Shown here piece after piece: positions 10,568 through 20,321 of a stretch of 64,000 nucleotides of DNA; within the stretch, counting starts at the first letter, position 1; each line of letters opens with the position of its first letter. Position numbers and translations under genes: made by a program. The stretch is from positions 2,604,001 to 2,668,000 of the forward strand of contig CP048715.1 of assembly GCA_022641835.1 (NCBI GenBank), read 5' to 3'. Source of the stretch: Petasospora fabianii (taxonomy: Eukaryota > Ascomycota > Saccharomycetes > Phaffomycetales > Wickerhamomycetaceae). A model generated the notes under the pieces. It had not been told where the DNA came from and made no database searches. It saw nothing but the letters and a program-made list of their open reading frames with translations.

Positions 10568-12547
10568 ATGAGTCTCCATTCACTCCTTCATCACGATGAG
10601 AGGCTCTCATCCACCAGCAGTACAAGTTCCGTACTATCGAGTACGAGCACAAACCATACAAGCCATCACCCCGAAAGTCCAAGTCATGAACAGGATGGTT
10701 CAGTGCACAGTGCTGAGGAGGACGAAGGAAACAACAATGGCAACGTTGAGAGACATTCATATAGTTGTAAGAGATGCCGTCGTCTCAAGAAGAAGTGCTC
10801 ACGTACAAAGCCAGAATGTCAAAATTGTGGTAAGGCAAGAGAAAAATGTGAATACGTCCCGAGAGCACCAAGACGTAAAAAGTCTGAAATCCTTCGTTCC
10901 ATGGAGATGACTGAAACCTCACCAGTGCAACAAAGACCATTACCACCACTGACACAGCATGCTCATCAGACATATCATTTGCAGCAGGCACAACTACCAT
11001 CCTTGTCACAGTTGAACTTTACCAGGGATGATTCTAGACAAGTTACAGCATTCTCCACTTTTGATAAACAAAGACCGCAGCTCCCACCACTCCCATCTTT
11101 ACCTACTCGCTCTGAAATGCAGCCACCACCTACAACCATAACTAACGGAGGCGGAGCACAACCGCATCCAGTAACATCTCTACATAATCAGCTCCTTTCC
11201 ATCCCACAAATCATTCCAGGCCACTCACAAACCTCCAACGTGACGTCTCCATTATCCACAATCACAAATGATCTCCTAACACGATGCGTTGATCGCTTCT
11301 TCGAAGACTATGCCAAGACGTACCCTTTCCTCAACCATACAACCTTCTGCCACACACATAACCCACTCGCGCACTCATTCGCATCAGGCTCCCATTTTGA
11401 TGTAAACATGACGGTCCTCCTAGGGTACGTTGCCCTTTCTAAAGTTCGCAAAGTGCCCGATGACCCAGTTTTGAGAGACGCACTCCTCTCTCGTGCATTT
11501 GATAACGCTGAAATTGTTAGCGATGAGAGCATCGAAGGTATTAAGAAATTGCTGTATTATGGTATGTTTACACTCATGCAAAAAGATGGGGATACTAGTT
11601 GGTATGTTGCTGGGTTAATTGATCGAATGGTTGTGGCCCTTGGGTTAAATGAAGGGAAGGTTGGCTCAGATGAGGATACAAAGAGGGTCTTTTGGAGTTG
11701 TTACAACTTTGATAGAGTTGTTAGTGTGGCTCTGGGTCGACCTGCTGGATTGTTGGATAAAAATATTGATGTCCCCCTGTTGAGTCCTATGGGTGGTGAA
11801 GACGAGGATCTGATCAAGATGTTAAGAGCTGTGTCGAGTTTGAGAAGAGTTGAGGGTATGATTATGAGTGATGTTCATTCACCAGGTGCCCTCAAGACGG
11901 AGACTGGTGCCCTCAGAACTGCTGAAGATCGCTCACAAGTGTTGCAAAGACTAAGAATGGAGATTGAGGCTTGGTACAACAACACCAGTCTTCTATCATG
12001 TGCTGATCGTAAGGTCTCCCTCACTTCTTGCACAACATCATGGTACTCTGCCGTGTACTACACTCTTCTTTCCCTGCTCTACCGTCCATCGTTCCTTGTC
12101 CCTTCCCCACCAGCGGAGACACTCCAGCTCTTGGGCAAATGCACCCTCCAAGGTGCATCCTTCCAATACAACCTTCACACATTGCACCAACTCCCAATGC
12201 ATTGGGTTCAGCTCAATAGATGGCTGACACACTGCACCACTCTCATATACTGTATTTGCCACACGTATGTTGACGTCGTCGACACCAAGGCTGAGATCAG
12301 TTTTTGTATGGAACTCTTGGAGTACTTTGCCATGGAGTGGAGTGTTGCCGCTGAGTTGTTGGATGTGTTCAGAAAATTGAACATTGTGGCTTATGATCTT
12401 AGAGTCAACCAAGGTGAAATGGCTCATGGTGCGGATACATCAGCGATGTTCAAAAAAATTGGCGAGGAATATTGTGATGTCTTGATTAGAAATGGTTATA
12501 CCATGAAGTTTGATCAACCGGTTCTCAAGGGTATCAGAGGTGCTTAG
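10568..12547 (+). CDS. Zn2Cys6 fungal transcription factor
   Basis: 659-aa regulator. A binuclear zinc cluster lies at residues 67-94 with the exact C-X2-C-X6-C-X6-C-X2-C-X6-C pattern (Cys67, 70, 77, 84, 87, 94), followed by the basic linker RAPRRKK. The N-terminus is Ser/Thr/His-rich. A Pro/Gln-rich linker precedes the fungal-specific middle homology region, starting near RCVDRFFEDYAKTYPFLNH and including LGRPAGLLDKNIDVP and the LLYRPSFLVP segment. It closely resembles the protein at 23310-25250 in both the zinc cluster and the LxRPSxLV segment, so the two are likely paralogs. Target genes cannot be inferred. It converges on the next gene, with 132 bp between stops. Confidence 0.93.
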   Translation: MSLHSLLHHDERLSSTSSTSSVLSSTSTNHTSHHPESPSHEQDGSVHSAEEDEGNNNGNVERHSYSCKRCRRLKKKCSRTKPECQNCGKAREKCEYVPRAPRRKKSEILRSMEMTETSPVQQRPLPPLTQHAHQTYHLQQAQLPSLSQLNFTRDDSRQVTAFSTFDKQRPQLPPLPSLPTRSEMQPPPTTITNGGGAQPHPVTSLHNQLLSIPQIIPGHSQTSNVTSPLSTITNDLLTRCVDRFFEDYAKTYPFLNHTTFCHTHNPLAHSFASGSHFDVNMTVLLGYVALSKVRKVPDDPVLRDALLSRAFDNAEIVSDESIEGIKKLLYYGMFTLMQKDGDTSWYVAGLIDRMVVALGLNEGKVGSDEDTKRVFWSCYNFDRVVSVALGRPAGLLDKNIDVPLLSPMGGEDEDLIKMLRAVSSLRRVEGMIMSDVHSPGALKTETGALRTAEDRSQVLQRLRMEIEAWYNNTSLLSCADRKVSLTSCTTSWYSAVYYTLLSLLYRPSFLVPSPPAETLQLLGKCTLQGASFQYNLHTLHQLPMHWVQLNRWLTHCTTLIYCICHTYVDVVDTKAEISFCMELLEYFAMEWSVAAELLDVFRKLNIVAYDLRVNQGEMAHGADTSAMFKKIGEEYCDVLIRNGYTMKFDQPVLKGIRGA

Positions 12548-12679
12548 ATAGGATTTGAACTAGGTAGGTCGTAGGTGATGTTATGAAAAAGATAATGATA
12601 ATGACTATTATTCGTGCCAAAATCCAAGATCTTAAATTGTAGGCCCCATTGAATTGTGTTGAGTTGTTTATATTGGCCC

Positions 12680-13966
12680 TCACGACATGCTCATTATCTT
12701 GCTGAACAAGATTGGAGGAGCAGTCTCAAACAGGAATGAATCTTCAGCAGCAACATGTGTAATAAGATCCTTAGCGAAATCAAGCACTTGGCTCTCCGAG
12801 AAATGACCACGATCAAATAACTCCAACATTGTTTTGGCAGCATGGCGTCTTTGGTCAAGCTCCTCTCGGGTAAGACGGGCCCGGTACATAGGCTTTTGTG
12901 AAGTCAAAGTGTGTCCGGAGAGGATCATATCTGTGACATAACTTGTGCTAGAGTCTGGCGATGATCTGGCAAAGTCTGAATCTATGGCTTCTTGGTATGA
13001 AGTGATGAGCTTGCGTTTCTTCAGCTGTGGCGAGTGTAACACATTTGGAGCGTATTCACAGGGAACGTCGTCTACAATGCATCTCGAACACTGTGGTTTA
13101 TCCCTTGTACAATATTTCTTCTGGCTTTTGCAATAGCTGCACGGTGTCTTTGAGCGTTGGCTCTCTGTCATGGATGGAATTAGTGTGTGCTCCCTAGTAG
13201 GTGCCTTCTTTCCTGAAGACTTGACGACCACTGATCGTACTTTTCTCTTCGGTTTCTCTTCTAGGGTTCCCTTAGCAATCTCCATAAACTGGCCTATGTC
13301 AAATGATTTGGACTCGTCTTCCTCTGTGGTTGAGGACATTGGCAATGCGATGTTGACCAAAGGTAGGGATGGAGATGCCGTTGCTTGGTCCTCGCTCTCT
13401 GTGTTTTCATGCTCCTCATCTTCCATCCTTGAATCGTAGTTGTCTTCATCAGGATTATACCGAAAAATAATTTCCTCGTATTCAAGACCATCAATACTAG
13501 CAGGATCAATGCGTTCTCGCATTTCAAGATATCTCAAAGTATCTGCATGGTTGATTTGATACCAACTCAACGCTTTCTTTCTCGCTGTCTCCGGGAGGAC
13601 TTTCACTGCCTCATTATATTTCTCCTGTGAAGACACTATCAGCCCAGTAGACTTGTCATACTGTACGTCCTCATCAAGAAGTTTCGTGACACACATACCA
13701 CGATACATGACCTGTCTCCAGTGCTTGAAGATATCTTCAGTGTTATATTCATGTTCTGGGAACTTTCTGTTCATCTTCGACGCGATACGAGTCTTTTCCT
13801 CTTCTGAGAGTATCATACTCATTTTGATTTCAACTATTCGGGAGACAATCTTCATGAAGAAGAGACTTGGTCGTATGGGCCAAAGTGGACTAAAATTGGA
13901 GTAGAGGCGCGTTTTGTCCTTGGGGACTTCACTGAGTGGTTCAAGCTGTGCGATTCCGAGAGTCAT
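12680..13966 (-). CDS. Myb/SANT-like plus Zn2Cys6 regulator
   Basis: 428 aa. A zinc cluster sits unusually in the middle: Cys276, 279, 286, 293, 296 and 303 (CSYCKSQKKYC, then CSRC) with a KKRK basic tail. N-terminal residues about 24-150 resemble the Myb/SANT-like DNA-binding fold (Pfam Myb_DNA-bind_3 type). They show an opening Trp, a helix reaching KMNRKFPEHEYNTEDIFKHW, then LLDEDVQYDKSTGLIVSSQE in the position of the usual GWD...sdevW stretch. An acidic low-complexity region (about 180-215) separates the domains. There is no fungal-specific middle homology domain, so it is not a standard Gal4-class factor. The N-terminal assignment is by eye and moderate. An alternative is a lineage-specific domain of unknown function. 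Confidence 0.8.
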   Translation of the reverse strand: MTLGIAQLEPLSEVPKDKTRLYSNFSPLWPIRPSLFFMKIVSRIVEIKMSMILSEEEKTRIASKMNRKFPEHEYNTEDIFKHWRQVMYRGMCVTKLLDEDVQYDKSTGLIVSSQEKYNEAVKVLPETARKKALSWYQINHADTLRYLEMRERIDPASIDGLEYEEIIFRYNPDEDNYDSRMEDEEHENTESEDQATASPSLPLVNIALPMSSTTEEDESKSFDIGQFMEIAKGTLEEKPKRKVRSVVVKSSGKKAPTREHTLIPSMTESQRSKTPCSYCKSQKKYCTRDKPQCSRCIVDDVPCEYAPNVLHSPQLKKRKLITSYQEAIDSDFARSSPDSSTSYVTDMILSGHTLTSQKPMYRARLTREELDQRRHAAKTMLELFDRGHFSESQVLDFAKDLITHVAAEDSFLFETAPPILFSKIMSMS

Positions 13967-15106
13967 TTGATCATTTGCCTTGTCATGGATATTAGTTAGG
14001 TTAACAGAATAGGGTGTAAGGGAAATTATTGAACATCAAGGCACCAGTGATCGTGTAGTGCGATGCAGGTGTAAGTCCTAACGCGCCTTGAATCAATATC
14101 ATCCGGACACCACGTTTTAGACTACACTTCTCATCTCTGGTGCTATGTTTGCTATGAAGTTGACGTTCTCAAAGCTCATCTACCCAAGGTTCCTCGCTGA
14201 CGAACTCGAGCTACTGCCAGAGATCAGCTCTGTTTTGCACAAACTGGAGCACTTAATGTCTATCCAGTGGGCCACGCCATAAATCCTTACAATGTTCAGC
14301 TTCTACAAAGGACCTGACTTGTGATTGTACTAATGTTATGAAAGGATCCACTGACAACCAGATATCTGGGGTCCCTAAACTTAGAGCCTCACACTGAATG
14401 GCCTGCTGGAACCCTAGTGTAGCAAACTTAAATGTAGTTAGACTTTCAACGGGAGCCTTTGTTAGAGTAACGAGCGTCTAATTTGGAAAGCTTACAGATT
14501 TACGGCTTCTAATGCCAGATAGCTTGTACTGGGTGAAATAGTGTATTTCAATCACTGTTCTCTTTCAACTAAAGATGAAGATTGTTATGCAGTAAGGTGC
14601 TAACAGTCTCTAGTGACAGACCTCAAGCAGTAAACCACTACCATTCAATGTTGCAGTTGGGCTTGTTACCTTTATATTGAGTAAGCTCCTCATTCGAGAA
14701 TATCTTGTTCAAGATCACTCTTTCTCTGATTTTCATCTGTGAGGGCACTTTAAAGTGGTCAAACGACGGCTCTCATTTCCAGGACGGAGCAGAGAATGTT
14801 GATATCCCTCATGCTCAAAAAGTCTAGAACTACGGATCGATGAGTTAGCTATGACTGGAGGCGGTGAGTTTGGAGCGCATTACTCAAAGTCTTGGTGATG
14901 AAGTAGCGGTCATTATGTTGTTACTAGTGTCCATTGTTAGTTATCAGTTGATCTGGGGCCAGGGCCCAGGACCCAATAGCCGCGATATCGATCGGAAAAG
15001 TAATCGGAATTCCGGTTTGGTTGGTTGCCGGCTAAATTGTTTACCGAAAGGTAAACCCCGGCCTAGGTGGGGATTATCAGTAATCTAATAACCAGTAGCA
15101 CACTGA
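13967..15106. other. Intergenic between divergent regulator and phosphatase genes
   Basis: No coding frame with support. Near the right end a perfect 7-bp stem with a GAAA tetraloop (GTTTACC-GAAA-GGTAAAC) lies at 15039-15056. It is next to a GC-rich patch containing GGGCC-rich inverted repeats near 14955-14975. Nothing else recognised. Confidence 0.45.
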
Positions 15107-15228
15107 GCGCCAAAGCGAGCGCAATCAACCACAGGGAACAACAATGATCGACTCCTGAGACAAGACTCTGTCTAAGACGCTTGCGCCAAAGTGCGCCAAA
15201 GTGCGCCAAAAAATGCCCAGACACGCGT
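15107..15228. promoter_or_regulatory. GCGCCAAA motif cluster and MluI box
   Basis: Four identical GCGCCAAA motifs occur at 15107-15114, 15183-15190, 15193-15200 and 15203-15210. The last three are exactly 10 bp apart, about one helical turn. An ACGCGT box follows at 15223-15228. GCGCCAAA read in reverse is TTTGGCGC, which matches the E2F-type consensus. In yeasts related cell-cycle boxes are bound by SBF/MBF. Lies 180-300 bp upstream of the preferred phosphatase start. Confidence 0.55.
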
Positions 15229-15410
15229 CAAGAACGTCACAAATTTCAGATTCCTACGAAGGCTTGCTGTCTGGGCTGTGGGTCGGGGTATCGTTGAAAA
15301 GAGCCAATGACCGCAGGCTCAAAATCATCACAGCCTCACTGAGTGCAACACTACATTCGACACCAGCAGGCTCAATTCCACCAGCTACAGATCTTCCTCG
15401 GAGAACAACA

Positions 15411-17477
15411 ATGACTGGCCCTTCTAACATCGAGACCTGGATACAGGATGCCCATCCCCTTGACCAACTCTTCGAGAGACTCGAAGCCGCACAGGACTGT
15501 CCTAAGGAAGTGCCCATCGCTGAAGTTGCTGGCGGTCTTGACATACGATGTGGTCCCATTCTCAGACTCCTTGGTACTCTCGAGCAAGGGCAGTCTAATT
15601 ACCGTGCCACATTGATGATTGTCACCAAGGACGAGTCCACAACTGCAGATGTCCGTGTCACTTTTGTCAAGGGTCCAGTTCAACCACAGAATGATGCAGA
15701 CTTTTCTCAAGGTGAGTTCCCTGGAAAGATCTATCACGTCCAGGATGGTCATACTTTTTGGAGATTCCATATTGACCTCCCCCTTGAGCAGTACGAGCAG
15801 AAGGTGCGTTACACGGTCAATGACGCCCTCACTTTTGACTTTTACGTTCCAAGAGTGGACCAACCAATGAATATCATTTCTTACTCGTGCAATGGGTTCT
15901 CACTCTCCACTCAGACAGATTCATTCAAAGGTTCTCTCTGGTACGATGTCATCAGAAAGCACTACACCGAGAACCGCTACCACGTGATGCTTGGTGGTGG
16001 TGATCAACTCTACTGCGATGCTATCAAGAATGCTTCTGATGTCTTCCACAAGTGGCTCAATGAAAAGAACCCAATCAAGAAACAACATGCTAAGTTTACT
16101 GGTGATATTGAGCGCTCTTTCAACGAGTTCTACTTGAAGCAGTACCTGGAGTGGTTTGGTAAAGGTTTCTGGGTAGGAACTCAAGGGCGTACTTTGCAGT
16201 CTTTGTTCCCATTCGCCATGGCATGTATCCCATCAGTGAACATCTATGATGATCACGATATCATTGATGGATATGGCTCCTATCGTGATTCGACTATGGG
16301 AACAGAGATGTTTAGGGGTGTTGGTACCGTTGCATACAAGTACTACATGCTCTTCCAGCATCAAACCTCTCTAGAGAATGATAAGGAATACAACACAGAT
16401 CCAAGTTGGATCTTGGGAAAGCGTCCTGGTCCATTCATTGCTGAACATTCTCATTCGGTTTTCACCAAACTGGGTAACGGTATTGGCTTCTTGGGTCTTG
16501 ACTGCAGAACTGAGAGAAAGTTAAAGCAGATTGTCTCTGATGATACCTATAACGTTGTCTTTAAAAGACTTGAGGATGAGGTGCGTCAAGATCCGAACAT
16601 CAAGCACATGTTGGTAATGCTCGGTGTTCCAATTGCATACCCACGTCTGGTGTGGTTGGAATGGCTACTGACGTCTTCGATCTTGGCCCCAGTGAGAACA
16701 CTTGCACAGAAGGGTGTCATTGCCAAGGGTCTCGTTAACGAGTTTGATGGTTCGGTTGAAGTATTGGATGACTTGAACGATCATTGGTGTTCCAAGCACC
16801 ACAAGAAGGAGCGTAATGCTCTTGTTGCTAGACTTCAGGAGTTTGGTGCCTCACTTGGTGTCAGAGTTACCATCCTCTCTGGTGATGTCCACTTGTGTGC
16901 CATTGGAAGATTCAGAACCAAATTGCATCACCATTTGATCAGCCAGAGCAAATACGAAGAGCACAACAAACAGGTTCTTGAGCATCCAGAGGAAGATCCA
17001 AGACTCATGTTCAACATCATCTCATCTGCCATTGTCAATGCTCCACCTCCTGATGCAATGGCAACTCTGCTCAACAAGAGATCCAAAGGTCACCATTTCG
17101 ACCGTCTCACAGATGAGGATATGGTTCCAATCTTTGGCAAGGATGTGGATGGGTCCGAGCGTTCCAACAAACAATTCTTGAACAAGCGTAACTGGTCCGA
17201 TCTCGTGCACATCCGTAACTTCAACCCAGATGGTTCGAGACCAGGTTACGAAATTGGCACATGGAGGTATCCACAGTCCAGCGCTGGATTGGCCAAGGAC
17301 TTTGAGCCAGAGGAGCAGAGAGATTTCCAGTACCCAATTACTCAGAACTCTTTAGTTACGAGAATCCATGTGGAGAAGGACCCTGCTGATATTCAATCCG
17401 AGACCACGGACTATGAGATCATCGTTCCGGAGCTAGCTGGTAAGCACCAGTTGAAGGATATCGGTGTTAAAGACTGA
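15411..17477 (+). CDS. PhoD-like metallophosphatase
   Basis: 688 aa from the preferred start (MTGPSNIETW...). An in-frame ATG at 15213 would add 66 poorly conserved residues and would place the GCGCCAAA cluster almost on the start. Family signatures visible: SYSCNGFS, the metal-site loop MLGGGDQLYCD, the tandem-Asp motif VNIYDDHDIIDGYGSY, and LSGDVHLCAIGRF near the C-terminal third. These are the Asp/His ligands of PhoD-type phosphatases or phosphodiesterases. No signal peptide is evident, so the protein is probably intracellular like other fungal members. Substrate unknown. Common in fungi but not a standard S. cerevisiae housekeeping gene. Tandem with HIS4, 312 bp apart. Confidence 0.87.
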   Translation: MTGPSNIETWIQDAHPLDQLFERLEAAQDCPKEVPIAEVAGGLDIRCGPILRLLGTLEQGQSNYRATLMIVTKDESTTADVRVTFVKGPVQPQNDADFSQGEFPGKIYHVQDGHTFWRFHIDLPLEQYEQKVRYTVNDALTFDFYVPRVDQPMNIISYSCNGFSLSTQTDSFKGSLWYDVIRKHYTENRYHVMLGGGDQLYCDAIKNASDVFHKWLNEKNPIKKQHAKFTGDIERSFNEFYLKQYLEWFGKGFWVGTQGRTLQSLFPFAMACIPSVNIYDDHDIIDGYGSYRDSTMGTEMFRGVGTVAYKYYMLFQHQTSLENDKEYNTDPSWILGKRPGPFIAEHSHSVFTKLGNGIGFLGLDCRTERKLKQIVSDDTYNVVFKRLEDEVRQDPNIKHMLVMLGVPIAYPRLVWLEWLLTSSILAPVRTLAQKGVIAKGLVNEFDGSVEVLDDLNDHWCSKHHKKERNALVARLQEFGASLGVRVTILSGDVHLCAIGRFRTKLHHHLISQSKYEEHNKQVLEHPEEDPRLMFNIISSAIVNAPPPDAMATLLNKRSKGHHFDRLTDEDMVPIFGKDVDGSERSNKQFLNKRNWSDLVHIRNFNPDGSRPGYEIGTWRYPQSSAGLAKDFEPEEQRDFQYPITQNSLVTRIHVEKDPADIQSETTDYEIIVPELAGKHQLKDIGVKD

Positions 17478-17663
17478 GCCTTGAGCACAACTCACGTCAT
17501 CATTTTATTTGATATTTGCCTTTGTGTACTATTATCAGCTCTGGACCACCCAGACTGCTCTATTTAACTTAATCCTATCCCATGTCTAGAGACGATCATT
17601 GATTAGACGTAAACGGTTCCCCGGGATCCTCCGCATTGTTCGTGCGCCGGTCCGGCCCGGCCA

Positions 17664-17679
17664 CTTTTTTTTTTTTTTT
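17664..17679. promoter_or_regulatory. Poly(dA:dT) tract in HIS4 promoter
   Basis: A run of about 16 T residues lies about 110 bp upstream of the HIS4 ATG and just upstream of the Gcn4 site. Such tracts commonly disfavour nucleosomes in yeast promoters; that role here is inferred. Confidence 0.5.
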
Positions 17680-17706
17680 CCTTCTTCAATTCGCGGGCTC
17701 ACGCTT

Positions 17707-17713
17707 TGACTCA
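17707..17713 (+). promoter_or_regulatory. Gcn4 binding site (GCRE) of HIS4
   Basis: Perfect TGACTCA, 77 bp upstream of the HIS4 ATG. HIS4 is a classic target of general amino-acid control in S. cerevisiae. The site suggests that wiring is conserved here. Confidence 0.75.
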
Positions 17714-17789
17714 CTGCCCAAAAGGCTATCAGCGACCTCACCATCTGAGACCCCAAAACACTTTTAGAGGACCCACCACCACATAAAAG

Positions 17790-20321
17790 ATGCCATTCCC
17801 CGTTCTCCCTGTGTTTTCGGACGCTGGAGATTCTCAAATCGCTCCACTCTCCGTTGTGGGTGCTGCTCTCCTCGAAATCAGCTCCGTCGATGAGCTCAAG
17901 AAGTTCGTTATCGAGGCCACCACCATCGTCAAGCCAACAAAATTTGATGTCCAGGCTTCCATCGATCTTTTGAACGCCGGCGTCTCCCAGATTGTTGCCA
18001 CAACAGAGCAGTATACCGATCTTGTCTCTGCTGGTGTCCCTACCTCGAGAATTGCCCTCGTCATCGACTCTGCTGCAGAGATTACCAAGTCCGGTGCCGG
18101 AGCTTATGTCCTTCCACCCTCCACATCCACTGAAGACCTCACAACAGCTTCCGACAAGGGAAATCGTACCATATATGTCACACTTGATCAAGTCTCTGCT
18201 GAGACTGCCGCTGCTATTGTCAAGGCTCAGGCAATCCCAATTATCAAATCCTCCGCTTTGACCATTGAAGACAAGTCCACATCCTCCCAGATCTCCATCT
18301 CATCACTTTTCATCTCGTCTCTCACAACTGACAGACCTGATGGCCTCTACACCACACTCGTTACTGATACACGTGGAGCCTCCCTCGGCCTCGTGTACTC
18401 TTCTGACGAGTCCATCGCTGAGGCTATCAAGACCAAGGCTGGTGTCTATCAATCAAGACGTCATGGTTTGTGGCGCAAAGGTGCTACTTCCGGTGCTACC
18501 CAGGAGTTGCTTTCCCTCGATAAGGACTGTGATGGTGACTGTCTCAAGTTTGTCGTGAAGCAGGCTGGTACTGGCTTCTGTCACCTTGAGACCGACTCTT
18601 GCTTCGGTGATGTTGGTGGTCTCTCTAGACTCGAAAAGACATTGCAGGATAGATTGGAGAATGCTCCAGAGGGGTCCTACACAAAGAGACTCTTCACCGA
18701 TGAGAAACTTCTCTCTGCCAAAATCAAAGAAGAGGCCGATGAGCTTGTTGATGCCAAAACGAAGGATGAGATCGCTTGGGAGTGCGCTGATTTGTTCTAC
18801 TTCGCTTTGACTAGATGCATTAAGAACGGCGTCTCATTGCAGGACATCGAGAAGAACTTGGACCTCAAGGGATTAAAGATCACAAGAAGAAAGGGTGATG
18901 CCAAGCCACAGTATTTGGAGAAGGAGGAGCCAAAGAAAGAGGCTGCTGCCCTAGCACCAGAACCAACTACCGCACAGGACGATAAATACATCTCGATGGG
19001 CGTTATTGATGCCACCAAAGCTACCCCTGAGGAAGTTGAGAAGGTGTTGACTAGACCAGTTCAGAAGACTGCTGATATCATGAAGCTTGTGAACCCAATC
19101 GTCGAAGCTGTCCGTGCCCGTGGTGATGAGGCTCTTCTCGAGCTTACAGCCAAATTTGACGGTGTCAAACTCGATTCTCCAGTCCTAAAGGCTCCATTTG
19201 CTCCAGAGCTCTACGACATCTCTGATGAACTCAAGAAGGCAATTGACATCTCCATTGAGAACGTTGAGAAGTTCCACGCTGCTCAACTCCAGACCGAGAC
19301 ACTCAAGGTCGAGACCCAGCCTGGTGTGATCTGTTCCCGTTTCGCCAGACCAATTGAATCCGTTGGTTGTTATGTTCCAGGTGGTACCGCCGTTCTTCCA
19401 TCCACTGCTATCATGCTTGGTGTTCCAGCTAAGGTTGCCGGTTGTAAAAACATTATTTTGGCGTCCCCACCACGCAAGGATGGCTCTTTGTCTCCAGAGG
19501 TTGTTTACGTTGCTCACAAGATCGGTGCTCAGAGTATTGTCCTCGCCGGTGGTGCTCAGGCCGTTGCTGCCATGGCTTATGGTACCCAGAGTGTTACTAA
19601 GGTTGACAAGATTCTTGGTCCGGGAAACCAGTTTGTCACTGCTGCTAAGATGTATGTCCAGAACGACACATCTGCTCTCTGTTCCATTGATATGCCAGCT
19701 GGCCCATCTGAAGTCCTTGTGATTTGTGATGACAAGGCTGATCCAGACTTTGTCGCTTCCGACTTGCTCTCTCAGGCGGAGCACGGTGTTGACTCTCAGG
19801 TGATTCTTATTGGTGTCGACTTGTCCCAGAAGACTTTGAAGGCCATCGAGGACTCCTTGCACAACCAAGCCATGGCCCTCCCACGTGTCGACATTGTCCG
19901 CAAGTGTATTGAGCACTCTACCACCTTGCTCGTTCCAACCTATGAACAGGCATTTGATCTCTCCAATCAGTATGCTCCTGAACACTTGATTCTCCAGATC
20001 GAAAACGCTCCAAAATATGTTGACTTGGTCCAGCACGCTGGTTCCGTCTTTGTTGGTGCATACTCCCCAGAGTCCTGTGGTGATTACTCCTCGGGTACAA
20101 ACCACACTTTGCCAACTTATGGTTACGCCAAGATGTATTCTGGTGTCAACACTGCAACATTCCAGAAGTTCTTGACTTCTCAGGATGTCACCCCAGAAGG
20201 TTTGAAGAACATTGGATTCGCCGTGATGAGTGTGGCTAAGGTTGAGGGTTTGGATGCTCACAGAAACGCCGTTAAGATCAGAATGGACAAGCTTGGCTTG
20301 TTGCCTCAAAACTTCGAATGA
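17790..20321 (+). CDS. HIS4: Trifunctional histidine biosynthesis enzyme HIS4
   Basis: 843-aa enzyme for steps 2, 3 and 10 of histidine synthesis; the S. cerevisiae protein is 799 aa. N-terminal region about 1-210, then phosphoribosyl-AMP cyclohydrolase (about 215-280) with SRRHGLWRKGATSG, DKDCDGDCLKF and CHLETDSCFG (zinc and substrate Cys/His). Next is phosphoribosyl-ATP pyrophosphohydrolase (about 279-375) with EEADELVDA and ECADLFYF. The C-terminal histidinol dehydrogenase (about 402-843) has GCYVPGGTAVLPST, LAGGAQAVAAMAYGT, DMPAGPSE, QAEHGVDSQ, YAPEHL and SGTNHTLPT. All key motifs are present. The codon choice (GTC, CTC, GCC) suggests strong expression, and a long antisense frame is a by-product. 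Promoter has a Gcn4 site. Confidence 0.98.
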   Translation: MPFPVLPVFSDAGDSQIAPLSVVGAALLEISSVDELKKFVIEATTIVKPTKFDVQASIDLLNAGVSQIVATTEQYTDLVSAGVPTSRIALVIDSAAEITKSGAGAYVLPPSTSTEDLTTASDKGNRTIYVTLDQVSAETAAAIVKAQAIPIIKSSALTIEDKSTSSQISISSLFISSLTTDRPDGLYTTLVTDTRGASLGLVYSSDESIAEAIKTKAGVYQSRRHGLWRKGATSGATQELLSLDKDCDGDCLKFVVKQAGTGFCHLETDSCFGDVGGLSRLEKTLQDRLENAPEGSYTKRLFTDEKLLSAKIKEEADELVDAKTKDEIAWECADLFYFALTRCIKNGVSLQDIEKNLDLKGLKITRRKGDAKPQYLEKEEPKKEAAALAPEPTTAQDDKYISMGVIDATKATPEEVEKVLTRPVQKTADIMKLVNPIVEAVRARGDEALLELTAKFDGVKLDSPVLKAPFAPELYDISDELKKAIDISIENVEKFHAAQLQTETLKVETQPGVICSRFARPIESVGCYVPGGTAVLPSTAIMLGVPAKVAGCKNIILASPPRKDGSLSPEVVYVAHKIGAQSIVLAGGAQAVAAMAYGTQSVTKVDKILGPGNQFVTAAKMYVQNDTSALCSIDMPAGPSEVLVICDDKADPDFVASDLLSQAEHGVDSQVILIGVDLSQKTLKAIEDSLHNQAMALPRVDIVRKCIEHSTTLLVPTYEQAFDLSNQYAPEHLILQIENAPKYVDLVQHAGSVFVGAYSPESCGDYSSGTNHTLPTYGYAKMYSGVNTATFQKFLTSQDVTPEGLKNIGFAVMSVAKVEGLDAHRNAVKIRMDKLGLLPQNFE

